DNA of 64,000 nt from AP-15 sp963832875 (GTDB lineage: Bacteria; Pseudomonadota; Alphaproteobacteria; ATCC43930; CGMCC-115725): the NCBI GenBank assembly GCA_963832875.1, contig CAWHWB010000003.1:744001-808000 (forward strand), written 5' to 3'. Shown here in pieces: positions 1 through 8,076 of this stretch. Positions within the stretch are counted from its first letter, which is position 1; each line of letters begins with the position of its first letter. The translations under genes and the position numbers were made by a program. The notes beneath the pieces are model-generated. The model saw only the letters and a program-made list of their open reading frames with translations, was not told the origin of the DNA and searched no databases.

Positions 1-29
1 CCTGTCGAGCCGCCCGAAGGAGCGCCCCG

Positions 30-536
30 ATGACTTCCGTTGCTCTCTCCGAACCCACCCCTTTTTCCGGCAATCCGATCGATCTCGTCGAGGAAATCGT
101 CAACGCCAACGATTGGGCGCACGACCGGGCCAGCGACGAGGAGTTGGTCGTCGAGATTTCCGGCCGCTGGTGCGATTACCGGCTCTATTTCGTCTGGCAG
201 GAGGAGATCTGCGCGATGCATTTCTCCTGCGGGTTCGACATGAAGGTGCCGAAAGGCCGCCGCGCCGCGGTCTACGAGCTGTTGGCTCTGGCCAACGAAA
301 AGTTGTGGCTCGGGCATTTCGATCTGTCGGCGGAGGACAACTCGCCGGCCTTTCGCCACGCGGTGCTGCTGCGCGGGGTCGGGGTCGCGAGCGCCGAGCA
401 GGTCGAGGATCTCGTCGACATCGCACTCTCCGAATGCGAGCGCTTTTACCCGGCGTTTCAGCTGGTGCTGTGGGGCGGCAAGAAGCCGGCGGAAGCAATG
501 GCGGCGGCGATGATCGACCCGGTCGGAGAAGCCTGA
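30..536 (+). CDS. YbjN domain-containing protein
   Basis: 168 residues with the overall look of the alphaproteobacterial YbjN family: an acidic N-terminal segment, a central WCDYRLYFVW strand-rich core and a C-terminal SECERFYPAFQLVLWGGKKP stretch. YbjN folds resemble type III secretion chaperones, and the family's biochemical role is unsettled. The ATG is preceded by AAGGAG at a good distance. It lies 16 bp upstream of proC in the same direction, a pairing common in alphaproteobacteria, so the two are probably cotranscribed. The family call is firm; the function is not known. Confidence 0.85.
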   Translation: MTSVALSEPTPFSGNPIDLVEEIVNANDWAHDRASDEELVVEISGRWCDYRLYFVWQEEICAMHFSCGFDMKVPKGRRAAVYELLALANEKLWLGHFDLSAEDNSPAFRHAVLLRGVGVASAEQVEDLVDIALSECERFYPAFQLVLWGGKKPAEAMAAAMIDPVGEA

Positions 537-552
537 GGCGAGGCGGCACGCG

Positions 553-1392
553 ATGGGCGGCGCCCCTGTTGGGAGCGGCGATTGCGCGCCGCGCAGCCTC
601 GTCCTTGTCGGCTGCGGCAAGATGGGCTCGGCCCTGCTGCGGGGCTGGATTGCGGGTGGGACGGCCTCGCACTTTCGCGTCGTCGAACCGGCAGGGCCGC
701 CAGCCGGATTCTCCGCCCGGCCCGCCGTCTCGTGGCATCGCACGGCCGAGGAATTGCCTAGCGAACCAACCCCCGACGCAGTGGTTTTTGCAGTCAAGCC
801 GCAAGTCGTCGACCAGGTGCTGCCGGTCTATCGCCGCTGGGCCGGACCGCGGACCCTTTTTCTCTCGATCGTGGCCGGCAAGACCATCGCCGGGATGAGC
901 CGCCATCTCGGCCCGGCTTCGCTGGTGCGGACCATGCCGAACACGCCGGCCGCGATCGGTCGCGGGATCACGGTGGCCTGCGCGAATTCGCGGGTCACGG
1001 TCGAGCAGCGCCGGCTGTGCGACGAATTGCTGGCCGCCGCAGGCGAAAGCGCCTGGGTCGAGGACGAGGCCCTGCTCGACGCGGTCACCGCGGTATCGGG
1101 CAGCGGCCCTGCCTATGTCTTTCTCTTGATCGAGGCGCTGGCGCAAGCCGGCCGGGCAGTGGGGCTGCCACCCGAACTCGCCGCCCATCTGGCGCGCAGC
1201 ACGGTCGCCGGATCGGGCGAGCTCGCCTGGCGCGCCGAGCAGAGCCCAGCCCAGCTGCGCGAGAATGTGACGAGCCCGGGCGGCACCACCCGGGCCGCTC
1301 TCGACGTGCTGATGGCCGAGAACGGCTTGATGTCGCTGATCGCACGTGCGGTCGCCGCCGCCGCGGCGCGGTCGCGCGAATTGGCGAACTGA
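553..1392 (+). CDS. proC: Pyrroline-5-carboxylate reductase
   Basis: Catalyses the last step of proline synthesis, NAD(P)H-dependent reduction of 1-pyrroline-5-carboxylate. The N-terminal Rossmann motif LVGCGKMGSAL sits near residues 16-26. MPNTPAAIGRG lies in the middle, and the diagnostic C-terminal dimerisation-domain signature AVSGSGPAYVFLLIEAL is followed by NVTSPGGTT. At 279 residues it has the normal length for the family. It follows the YbjN gene by 16 bp and is followed 26 bp later by a TetR-type regulator, so the three may share a transcript. Cytoplasmic. Confidence 0.96.
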   Translation: MGGAPVGSGDCAPRSLVLVGCGKMGSALLRGWIAGGTASHFRVVEPAGPPAGFSARPAVSWHRTAEELPSEPTPDAVVFAVKPQVVDQVLPVYRRWAGPRTLFLSIVAGKTIAGMSRHLGPASLVRTMPNTPAAIGRGITVACANSRVTVEQRRLCDELLAAAGESAWVEDEALLDAVTAVSGSGPAYVFLLIEALAQAGRAVGLPPELAAHLARSTVAGSGELAWRAEQSPAQLRENVTSPGGTTRAALDVLMAENGLMSLIARAVAAAAARSRELAN

Positions 1393-1418
1393 GCCGGGAC
1401 ATTCGGAGATTTTGGGAG

Positions 1419-2072
1419 ATGGCCAAAAGCACCGGCGGGAGCGGCGACGCAAGACGCAGGCGGAACGGCGGCGCCGCCACGGCTGGCGACGCAGACCGCA
1501 TCATCGAGGCGGCGTTCGCCCGCATCGCGACCGAAGGCTGGCGGCGGCTGTCGCTGGCCGCGATTGCCGGCGAAGCCGGATTGCCGATCCTGCGCGTCTA
1601 CCGAATTTTTCGTTCGAAGCAGGCAGTCCTTTGCGGGTTTATCCGGAGGATTGACGAGGCGGTTCTCGCCGAACCGCCTGCCGCCGAGGAAGACGAGCGG
1701 CCGCGCGATCGACTGTTCGATCTCTTGATGCGGCAATTCGACGCGCTGCGGTCCTACCGGCCCGCCCTCGATGTGCTGCGGCGCGAACTGGCCGGCGATC
1801 CGGTGTCGGCGCTCGCGGCGGCGGTGGCGCTGACGCGTTCGATGCGCTGGATGCTCGAAGCCGCCGACATCCCCGCCACCGGTCTGCGCGGCGCGGTTAC
1901 CGTCAAGCTAACCGGCGCGGCTTATTTGGCGGCGACGCGGGTGTGGCGCGGCGACAATTCGCCGGACCTTGCCCAGACCATGGCGGCGCTCGACGCCAGG
2001 CTGCGCCGCATTGAACGCTGGCTGGCGCCAAGCCGAGTTGCCCGCCGCCGCGACGAGCCCGCTGCCGCCTAA
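1419..2072 (+). CDS. TetR/AcrR family transcriptional regulator
   Basis: 217 residues from the ATG at 1419, chosen because the open frame upstream overlaps proC and has no proline-family features. A basic leader precedes the DNA-binding helix-turn-helix region at about residues 25-70 (AAFARIATEGWRRLSLAAIAGEAGL, then VYRIFRSKQAVL). The C-terminal two thirds are helical, as in the COQ9/TetR-like regulators of alphaproteobacteria. Its ligand is unknown. It ends directly against a promoter region with two inverted repeats that drives a phasin gene, so it is a candidate regulator of that gene, though PhaR is the usual phasin repressor. Confidence 0.85.
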   Translation: MAKSTGGSGDARRRRNGGAATAGDADRIIEAAFARIATEGWRRLSLAAIAGEAGLPILRVYRIFRSKQAVLCGFIRRIDEAVLAEPPAAEEDERPRDRLFDLLMRQFDALRSYRPALDVLRRELAGDPVSALAAAVALTRSMRWMLEAADIPATGLRGAVTVKLTGAAYLAATRVWRGDNSPDLAQTMAALDARLRRIERWLAPSRVARRRDEPAAA

Positions 2073-2149
2073 TTTTGCTGCACCGCGCAAAACTTTCCTT
2101 GACTGCAACGGTACGGCCGCCGATATTTTGGGCGTTGTGCACCGCACAA
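2073..2149 (+). promoter_or_regulatory. Phasin promoter flanked by two related dyads
   Basis: A -35-like TTGACT (2099-2104) and a GATATT -10 (2122-2127) are 17 bp apart. Upstream is an inverted repeat TTTTGC-N8-GCAAAA (2073-2092). Downstream of the -10 is a perfect dyad TTGTGC-ACC-GCACAA (2135-2149). Both dyads share the core TGCACCGC. This is the arrangement expected for a repressor that closes the phasin promoter. PhaR proteins are known to bind TGC/GCA-rich dyads before phasin genes, so PhaR or the adjacent TetR protein are the candidates. Confidence 0.6.
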
Positions 2150-2180
2150 TAAACCTCAGCCCCCAAACGGAACCCAGCCC

Positions 2181-2612
2181 ATGGAAGCCCGCCCGAGCTT
2201 TTTCGATTTCGACATGACCAAGATGATGACCGATTTCCGCTTTCGTCCGTTCGACGTCGAAGCGATGATGGCCTGCCAGCGCCGCAACATCGAGGCGTTG
2301 AGCCAGGCGAACCAGCTCGCGGTCGAGGGCGTCCAGGCGGTTGCCCGGCGCCAGATCGAGATCGCCCGCCAGGCGCTTGAAGACGTGTCGGTGATGTTCC
2401 GCGATTTCGCCCAGCCGTCCTCGACCGAGGATCGCATCGCCAAAAATACCGAATACGCCAAGCAGATGCTGGAAAAGAGCGTCAATCACGGACGCGAGAT
2501 CACCATGCTGGCGACCAAGGCCGGCTCTGAGGCGGCTGATGTCCTGCGCAAGCGGGCGAGCGAGGGTCTCGACGAGCTGCGCGAGCTGGCAAAGCAGCAA
2601 ACCGCTCGCTGA
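2181..2612 (+). CDS. Phasin family protein
   Basis: 143 residues, almost entirely amphipathic helix. The phasin_2-type core covers residues about 30-110, with the stretches NIEALSQANQLAVEG and ARRQIEIARQALEDVSVMF, then a helical C-terminal tail. Phasins coat polyhydroxyalkanoate granules and tune their number and size; some bind DNA or act as chaperones. It has its own promoter with operator-like dyads. The annotation as phasin is firm; a link to PHA synthesis is inferred because no pha biosynthetic gene lies in the window. Confidence 0.88.
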   Translation: MEARPSFFDFDMTKMMTDFRFRPFDVEAMMACQRRNIEALSQANQLAVEGVQAVARRQIEIARQALEDVSVMFRDFAQPSSTEDRIAKNTEYAKQMLEKSVNHGREITMLATKAGSEAADVLRKRASEGLDELRELAKQQTAR

Positions 2613-2630
2613 TCGCCGTCCCTGCCCGGA

Positions 2631-2656
2631 GGCCGCCCCGCCGCGGGACGGCCTTT
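2631..2656 (+). terminator. Terminator-like hairpin after the phasin gene
   Basis: A 9-bp stem (GGCCGCCCC against GGGACGGCC, one mismatch) with a 5-nt loop is followed by TTT. It starts 18 bp after the phasin stop and lies before the convergent kinase gene. The U tract is short, so termination strength is uncertain. Confidence 0.5.
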
Positions 2657-2695
2657 CGCGTCTGTGGCGCCGGATCGCCGGCAAGCTGGCGCTTC

Positions 2696-4117
2696 TCATT
2701 GCGGCAGATGAACCCGGGCGCGCAGGCCGCCCTGCGGCGAGGTTTCGAGCCTGACATCGCCGCCATGGCCGCGGGCCACGTCGCGCGCTATGGTGAGGCC
2801 CAGCCCGACCCCCCCGGTCGACCGATTGCGCGAAGGATCGAGGCGGACGAAGGCCCGGAACACCCGGTCACGATCGGCCGGCGCTATCCCCGGCCCGTCA
2901 TCATCGACGAGAATATCGATGCCGCCGGCAACCGGCACAGCCGTCAGCCAGACCCGGCTGCCATGCCGGCGGGCATTGCCGATCAAATTGGCGAGGCAGC
3001 GCTTGAGCGCGTTCGGGCGGACCGGGATCTCAAATTCGGCCGGAAGGTTCAAGGACAGCGTCGTCCCCTCGCGCCGCATCGCCGCGGCGACGTCGTCGAG
3101 CAGCAGCGCTATGTCGGTTTCGACCGGAGCTTCGGTTCCCTCGCCGCGAACAAAGTCGAGATAGCCGTGCACCATGTGCTCCATCTCGGCAACATCGGAC
3201 CTCAGCTCCTCGACCACCGGATCGTCGCCAAGGATCGCCAACGCGAGCTTCATGCGGGTCAGCGGCGTGCGCAGATCATGCGACACGCCGGCCAGCATTT
3301 GCGTGCGCTGGCGGATCTGACGCTGGATCCGTTCGCGCATGGTCATGAAGGCGACTGCGGCCTGACGGATTTCGACCGCTCCCTCGATCTTGAAAAACGG
3401 CACCGGTCGGCCCTTGCCAAACCCGTCGGCTGCCGCCGCCAGCCGGCGCAGCGATTTGACCTGGTTGCGCAAGAACAACGTCGCCACAGCCAACAAAACC
3501 AGCGACGAGCCGACCATCCACATGACAAAGATATAAGTCGTAGAGCTGTATAGCCGGTCCCACGGCACCTTGGCGGTCAGGACTCCTCGGGCCAACTGCA
3601 CCCTGATGCGCAGACCTTGCGGGTCATCGAACCCATCGATCCGCCATGCCCCCCCAACCCGGCCCCGCATCGCCTGGTTCAGCTGGTCCTCGATCAGGGT
3701 GCCGCTCGGCGGCAAAGGCGGCGGCAGATGGGCGCCGCGCTCGAGGCTGAAGCCGAGATCGGTCAGCGACCCGCCTTGTCGCAGCAGGCGCTCGGCAGCG
3801 GCTGCGGAGCGCGCGAGGTCGACCGCTTCGATGGTAAGCGCGACATCGCCGGCGACCCCGGTCGACAGCCGCCACGAAATCGCCGCCCAATGGCGATCGT
3901 AGAAGATCCAGGTGGCGATCGCTTGCAGCAGGATGAGCGGCATCACGACGATCAGGAGGGAGCGGCCGAACATCGTGCGCGGCAGCACCCGCTTGATCCA
4001 ACCTCGCGGATGGATCGCGCGCTCGCCCCAAATTTCGACCTCGGTTTCCCCGCCAGGCTCCGCCGCCATGCCGGTCGGCGTCCCAATCGGCGCGGGCTCA
4101 ATCCGGCTTGAGGACAT
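2696..4117 (-). CDS. EnvZ-like sensor histidine kinase
   Basis: 473 residues. Transmembrane helices lie near residues 50-72 and 195-215 and bracket a periplasmic sensor region of about 120 residues. A HAMP linker, a HisKA dimerisation domain with the phosphoacceptor in AGVSHDLRTPLTR (His280), and a HATPase domain follow; the last shows the N box (NLIGNARRHG), the G1 box (DDDGPGIAP) and the G2 box (GGVGLGLTIA). The gene overlaps the upstream response regulator by 20 bp, so the pair is translationally coupled. It resembles the EnvZ/OmpR-type pairs found beside ilvE in many alphaproteobacteria. The stimulus is unknown. Confidence 0.92.
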   Translation of the reverse strand: MSSSRIEPAPIGTPTGMAAEPGGETEVEIWGERAIHPRGWIKRVLPRTMFGRSLLIVVMPLILLQAIATWIFYDRHWAAISWRLSTGVAGDVALTIEAVDLARSAAAAERLLRQGGSLTDLGFSLERGAHLPPPLPPSGTLIEDQLNQAMRGRVGGAWRIDGFDDPQGLRIRVQLARGVLTAKVPWDRLYSSTTYIFVMWMVGSSLVLLAVATLFLRNQVKSLRRLAAAADGFGKGRPVPFFKIEGAVEIRQAAVAFMTMRERIQRQIRQRTQMLAGVSHDLRTPLTRMKLALAILGDDPVVEELRSDVAEMEHMVHGYLDFVRGEGTEAPVETDIALLLDDVAAAMRREGTTLSLNLPAEFEIPVRPNALKRCLANLIGNARRHGSRVWLTAVPVAGGIDILVDDDGPGIAPADRDRVFRAFVRLDPSRNRSTGGVGLGLTIARDVARGHGGDVRLETSPQGGLRARVHLPQ

Positions 4118-4781
4118 AACCGGTGCCGCGGACGGTCTGCAGGTAGCGCGGGAAGCGCGGATCGCGCTCGATCTTGCGGCGCAACCGGGTCATCTGGACA
4201 TCCACGTTGCGCATATTGCCGCTGAATTGAGCCGACAGCGACAACTCCTCGCGCGAGACCGCCTCCCCCGCCTTCTGCGCCAGGCTGGCGAGCAACCCGG
4301 CCTCGGCCGCGGTCAGACGAACCATGTCGCCACCGCGGAACAGCTCGCCGCGGGCCAGGTCGAAGCGACAGCCGCCAAAACGCACCTCGCGGCGCTCGGC
4401 GTCGGCCGATGGACGCCGCAGCAGCAGATTGCGAACGCGCAGCACCAGCTCGCGCGGTTCGAACGGCTTGGAGAGGTAGTCGTCGGCGCCTTGTTCGAGC
4501 CCATTGACGCGATCCTCGGGCTCCGCCATCGCGGTCAACAGCAGCACCGGCACCCCGACGTCGCGTCGCAGGGCGCGGGTCAGGTCGAGCCCGCTCTCGC
4601 CCGGCATCATCACGTCGAGCACGACCAGGTCGAAGGCGAAACGCGCCAAATGAGCACGCGCCTCGCCCGCATCTCGCGCGGTCGTGATCCGAAACCCGTT
4701 CTCCGACAGATAGCGGCGCAGCAATTCGCACAGGCGCGCATCGTCATCGACAACCAAGAGATGCGGTTCGCGTTCGCTCAT
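4098..4781 (-). CDS. OmpR-family response regulator
   Basis: 227 residues. The receiver domain (1-120) carries the acidic cluster VVDDD, the phosphorylated Asp56 in DLVVLDVMMP and Lys105 in DYLSKPF. The C-terminal winged-helix DNA-binding domain (about 130-227) ends in the recognition segment VDVQMTRLRRKIERDP followed by YLQTVRGTGYVL. It is the cognate partner of the overlapping EnvZ-like kinase and is read first in the operon. Target genes cannot be read from this window. Confidence 0.94.
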   Translation of the reverse strand: MSEREPHLLVVDDDARLCELLRRYLSENGFRITTARDAGEARAHLARFAFDLVVLDVMMPGESGLDLTRALRRDVGVPVLLLTAMAEPEDRVNGLEQGADDYLSKPFEPRELVLRVRNLLLRRPSADAERREVRFGGCRFDLARGELFRGGDMVRLTAAEAGLLASLAQKAGEAVSREELSLSAQFSGNMRNVDVQMTRLRRKIERDPRFPRYLQTVRGTGYVLKPD

Positions 4782-4810
4782 TGCGCCTCGATTATACGCC
4801 GCCCTCGCAG

Positions 4811-5311
4811 TCAGCGCTTCACGCTCGATTTGGTCTCGAAACGGCGCCGATCGTCGGCGTCGGCGATAATCCCCAATAGCACCTTGCGGAACCCCTCGAC
4901 CGCTGGCACTCCCGCCTGGCGATAAGCCTTCGCGACCCGGGCGCGCTGCGGCGCCGAGACCTCGCGCTCAAGGGCGCGCCCCTGCGTGGTCAGCTCAAGC
5001 AGCCGCTGCCGCCGGTCGTGCAGACCTGGCCGCTGATCGATGAACCCCTGTTCCACCAACTCGCTCAGAACCCGGCTGAGGCTCTGTTTGGTAATGCGCA
5101 GGATGCCGAGCAATTCGCTGACGGTCATCTGCGGATGGCGGCCGACGAAATGGATCACCCGATGATGCGCGCGCCCGAACCGATAGCGCGCGAGGACCGC
5201 GTCGGGGTCGGCGGTAAAGTCGCGATAGGCAAAGAACAGCAGTTCGATCCCCTCCCTGATCGCATCCTCGTGCAGAACGGGTGGCTCGGTCTGGGTTTTT
5301 ATGTCAGACAT
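4811..5311 (-). CDS. MarR family transcriptional regulator
   Basis: 166 residues with the MarR winged helix: a helical dimer interface at the N-terminus, then HHRVIHFVGRHPQMTVSELLGILRITKQSLSRVLSELVEQG as the HTH, and the wing with DRRQRLLELT. It is divergent from ilvE, with a 128-bp intergenic region containing a TTGACT box and two GGATAT repeats that could be its operator, so it may control itself and ilvE. This MarR-ilvE arrangement is a recurring alphaproteobacterial neighbourhood. The effector is not predictable. Confidence 0.9.
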   Translation of the reverse strand: MSDIKTQTEPPVLHEDAIREGIELLFFAYRDFTADPDAVLARYRFGRAHHRVIHFVGRHPQMTVSELLGILRITKQSLSRVLSELVEQGFIDQRPGLHDRRQRLLELTTQGRALEREVSAPQRARVAKAYRQAGVPAVEGFRKVLLGIIADADDRRRFETKSSVKR

Positions 5312-5439
5312 ATTGACTTATCTCGCAACCTTGGATATCCCTCGGGTGTCTCTCGGATATAAAGTTCCATCGCGAGCAGGGCCGGTGAGGTTCACGATGA
5401 AGAGCCGGCTCCGACAGCTCCGGTACAAGGAGGACGCCC

Positions 5440-6345
5440 ATGTCCATGATCCCCTTCGACGACCGCGACGGCTTCATCTGGTATGATGGCCGTCTGGTTC
5501 CGTGGCGCGACGCCAAATTGCACGTGCTGAGCCACGGGCTGCATTATGCAAGCTGCGTCTTCGAAGGCGAGCGTGTCTACAACGGCGCCGTCTTCCGGCT
5601 CGACGACCACAATGAAAGGCTGGTCAACTCGGCGCGGATCTTGGGCTTCGAGGTGCCGGCCAGCATGGACGAGCTGACCGGGGCGACCAAGGAAGTCATC
5701 GCCTCGAACCATATCGTCGACGGTTATGTGCGGCCGATCGCCTGGCGCGGGGCCGAGCAGATGGGGGTTTCGGCGCAGGCGACCCGGATCCACCTGGCGC
5801 TCGCCGCCTGGGAATGGCCGGCCTATTTCTCGCCCGAGGCGCGGGCCAAGGGCATCCGGATGAAGTGGGCGCCGTGGGCGCGCCCGGCGCCGCACACCGC
5901 GCCGACCCAGGCCAAGGCAGCCGGGCTCTACATGATCTGCACGATGTCGAAACACGACGCCGAGGCCGATGGCTGCGACGACGCGCTGATGCTCGACTGG
6001 CGCGGCCGGCTCGCCGAGGGCACCGGCGCCAATCTGTTTCTGGTCATCGACGGCGAATTGCACACCCCGACGCCGGACTGTTTTCTGAACGGGATCACCC
6101 GCCAGACCGTGATCGGACTGGCCAAAAGGCGCGGGATCAAGGTGGTCGAGCGCGCGATTATGCCCGAGGAGCTATCGCGGGCGGATGAGATGTTCCTGAC
6201 CGGCTCGGCCGCCGAGGTGACCCCGGTCGGCGAGATCATCGGCGAGCGGGGCCACTATCGCTTCACCCCCGGGGCGATCTGCCGGCTGATGTGGGAAGAC
6301 TACGACCGTACCGTCGGCAAAAAGGTCGCCGCGAGCGCAGCTTGA
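5440..6345 (+). CDS. ilvE: Branched-chain amino acid aminotransferase
   Basis: 301 residues of PLP fold-type IV. It transfers the amino group between glutamate and the 2-oxo acids of valine, leucine and isoleucine in the cytoplasm. Seen are the N-terminal HVLSHGLHYASCVFEGER segment, the cofactor lysine Lys159 in TQAKAAGLYM, the GCDDALMLD strand, EGTGANLF, and the C-terminal EMFLTGSAAEVTPV phosphate-binding region. The ATG follows AGGAGG closely. The length is normal. Confidence 0.95.
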   Translation: MSMIPFDDRDGFIWYDGRLVPWRDAKLHVLSHGLHYASCVFEGERVYNGAVFRLDDHNERLVNSARILGFEVPASMDELTGATKEVIASNHIVDGYVRPIAWRGAEQMGVSAQATRIHLALAAWEWPAYFSPEARAKGIRMKWAPWARPAPHTAPTQAKAAGLYMICTMSKHDAEADGCDDALMLDWRGRLAEGTGANLFLVIDGELHTPTPDCFLNGITRQTVIGLAKRRGIKVVERAIMPEELSRADEMFLTGSAAEVTPVGEIIGERGHYRFTPGAICRLMWEDYDRTVGKKVAASAA

Positions 6346-6377
6346 CGGCCGGGGATCGGATACTGAAGAAGAAAGCC

Positions 6378-6631
6378 ATGAGCGACGACTGGGCGGACCT
6401 GATCCTCAGCATGTTGCGCGCGATCCACGCCGAGCAGGCGGCGCAGCGCGAGAAGCTGGACGAAATTATCAGTCGGCTCGGTGCTCTAAAACGCTAGTTG
6501 CCTTGTTGAGCTTGCGCATCGCCCACAGGGCCGACTTCGCCGGCCTGTCGGTGCGGCTCGACCATCTCGACTGCCGCGTCGGCCGCATCGGGCGGCGGCT
6601 GGAGCTGGCCGACGCCCCGGCATCGAGCTGA
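6378..6631 (+). pseudogene. Small coiled-coil protein, frameshifted
   Basis: From the ATG at 6378 a charged helical peptide of 39 residues is read, ending at a TAG at 6495. Adding one A to the AAAA run at 6488-6491 would continue it without a break for another 45 residues rich in LxxRLDxLxxRV-type heptads, to the TGA at 6629. Such short DUF-type coiled-coil proteins are common beside metabolic genes, but I do not recognise the family. Either the gene has lost one base or the read has. The alternative is a genuine 39-residue protein. Confidence 0.5.
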
Positions 6632-6687
6632 CCTGTGACGGGCGCGCACAGCCAGGATTTTCTGATAGCCTGGTGATTTGGCGAGGG

Positions 6688-7533
6688 TCACTCTTGGCGG
6701 CGGAGCGAAAAATAGGCCTCGATCGCGCGCGCGAGACCGCGAGCGAGCCGCTGCTGGTAGCCCGGCTGCTGCAGCAGCCGCTCCTCGGCGGGATTTGACA
6801 GGCAACCCAGTTCGACTAGAGCCGATGGTATGTCGGGCGCGCTCAACACCACGAAATCGGCCGAGCGCTGGGGGTTGTCGAGCAATGCGACGCGACGGCC
6901 AAGTGCGGCCACCACGTCGCGGGCGAAGCCGATCGACGCATTGTCGGTCTGCCTGCGCGCCAGATCCATCAGCACGTCGCCGACCTCGGGCGGCTCGAGC
7001 CACAATCGGACCCGATCGACCACGTCCCGGTTTTCGCTGTCGGCCAGCGCCGCCGCGTCGCGATCGGAGGCATGCGCGGACCGGGTGAACACCGACAGGC
7101 CGCGCATCGCCGGGTTCGGCAGCGCGTCGGCATGGATCGCCAGGAACAGATCGGCGTGCAGTGCGCGGGCGCGGGCGACGCGTTCGCGCAACGGCACGAA
7201 CTCGTCGGCACCGCGGGTCAGCGCCACTCGAAAACGACCGGTGGCGGCGAGGTCGCGCGCGAGATCGCGCGCGGTCGCATAGACAATGGTCTTTTCGTAG
7301 ACGCCGTCAGCGCCGATCGCTCCCGGATCGATGCCGCCATGTCCCGGATCGAGGACGACCATCGGCCGATGGACTGGCGGCAAATCGGGTACGCGCGGTT
7401 TTTCCGGCGGCGGCCGGTCCCATAACGCGCGACCCGGCAGCTGTGCCGAAGCGGTTCCCAACCCCAAGCCAATGGCTGCGCAGCCCGCCAGCGTACGCAA
7501 CAGCGTACGCCGCGTACCTGCGATGTTCGGCAT
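6688..7533 (-). CDS. N-acetylmuramoyl-L-alanine amidase (AmiC-like)
   Basis: Amidase_3 family zinc hydrolase that cuts the bond between MurNAc and L-alanine to split peptidoglycan at division. The ATG at 7533 gives a leader GTRRTLLRTLAGCAAIGLGLG, a Tat-like twin-arginine signal, so export to the periplasm is expected; a GTG 63 bp upstream is possible but adds a low-complexity leader. Zinc ligands are His in LDPGHGG, Glu in YEKTIV and His in AIHADA. The catalytic Glu is in LVELGCLSN. About 281 residues, with no AMIN domain. Confidence 0.92.
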   Translation of the reverse strand: MPNIAGTRRTLLRTLAGCAAIGLGLGTASAQLPGRALWDRPPPEKPRVPDLPPVHRPMVVLDPGHGGIDPGAIGADGVYEKTIVYATARDLARDLAATGRFRVALTRGADEFVPLRERVARARALHADLFLAIHADALPNPAMRGLSVFTRSAHASDRDAAALADSENRDVVDRVRLWLEPPEVGDVLMDLARRQTDNASIGFARDVVAALGRRVALLDNPQRSADFVVLSAPDIPSALVELGCLSNPAEERLLQQPGYQQRLARGLARAIEAYFSLRRQE

Positions 7534-7682
7534 CCCCTGCCCCCCGGCAGCACCGCCCGCCCCACGCGAAGGTGGCGACTGACCGAGATCATGCACCAGG
7601 GCGGCGCACGCCGCCAGTAATCACAGGATTAACACAGAACGGGGAAATGACGCCGCCGCGGCCCAGGGCGCGCGCTCGCCGC

Positions 7683-8036
7683 TCAACCTCCGCCGCGACG
7701 GTCGTCTTGCGAACGGGCCAGCGGCGAGAGGGCGGCGGGGCGCTGATATGCCAAAAGCCAACGCATTCCGCTCGAAAAGCCGCGCAGGACGCCGCGAACC
7801 GGCCGCAGCAGCCGGAGCCGGACGAGCTCAGTGGCAACGGTCTTGCCCGGCGCGTCGCGCAGGCTCGCCATGCCGTACCGGCGGTAGGCGGCGACCCAAG
7901 CAGCGACCACGCGCTCGCGCAGGCCGAAAGCGGCGGCGGCTTCGGCGCTGGTCCAGCCATCGACGATGACGCATTGCACGATCCGGCCGCGCTGGGCCGG
8001 GGTTAGGTTGGGCCGTGTCGCCGAACTGTTCTTCAT
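7683..8036 (-). CDS. Transposase-like helix-turn-helix protein
   Basis: 117 residues. The first 70 form a homeodomain-like HTH of the kind at the N-terminus of IS481/IS630-type transposases (LTPAQRGRIVQCVIVDGWTS, then AAAAFGLRERVVAAWVAAYRR). No DDE catalytic domain follows; the tail is basic and low-complexity. The ATG at 8036 is preferred because a longer frame would run into the neighbouring reductase gene. It may be a stand-alone regulator or the remnant of an insertion sequence; no terminal inverted repeats were seen. Confidence 0.6.
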   Translation of the reverse strand: MKNSSATRPNLTPAQRGRIVQCVIVDGWTSAEAAAAFGLRERVVAAWVAAYRRYGMASLRDAPGKTVATELVRLRLLRPVRGVLRGFSSGMRWLLAYQRPAALSPLARSQDDRRGGG

Positions 8037-8076
8037 GCCTCGCCAACGCGCGAACGCGCCGACAATTCCCGCTCGA

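Noticed and set aside
7501..7520. CGTACGC repeats in the leader of the amidase gene
   Set aside because: Short GC-rich coincidence within the signal peptide codons; not a repeat element.
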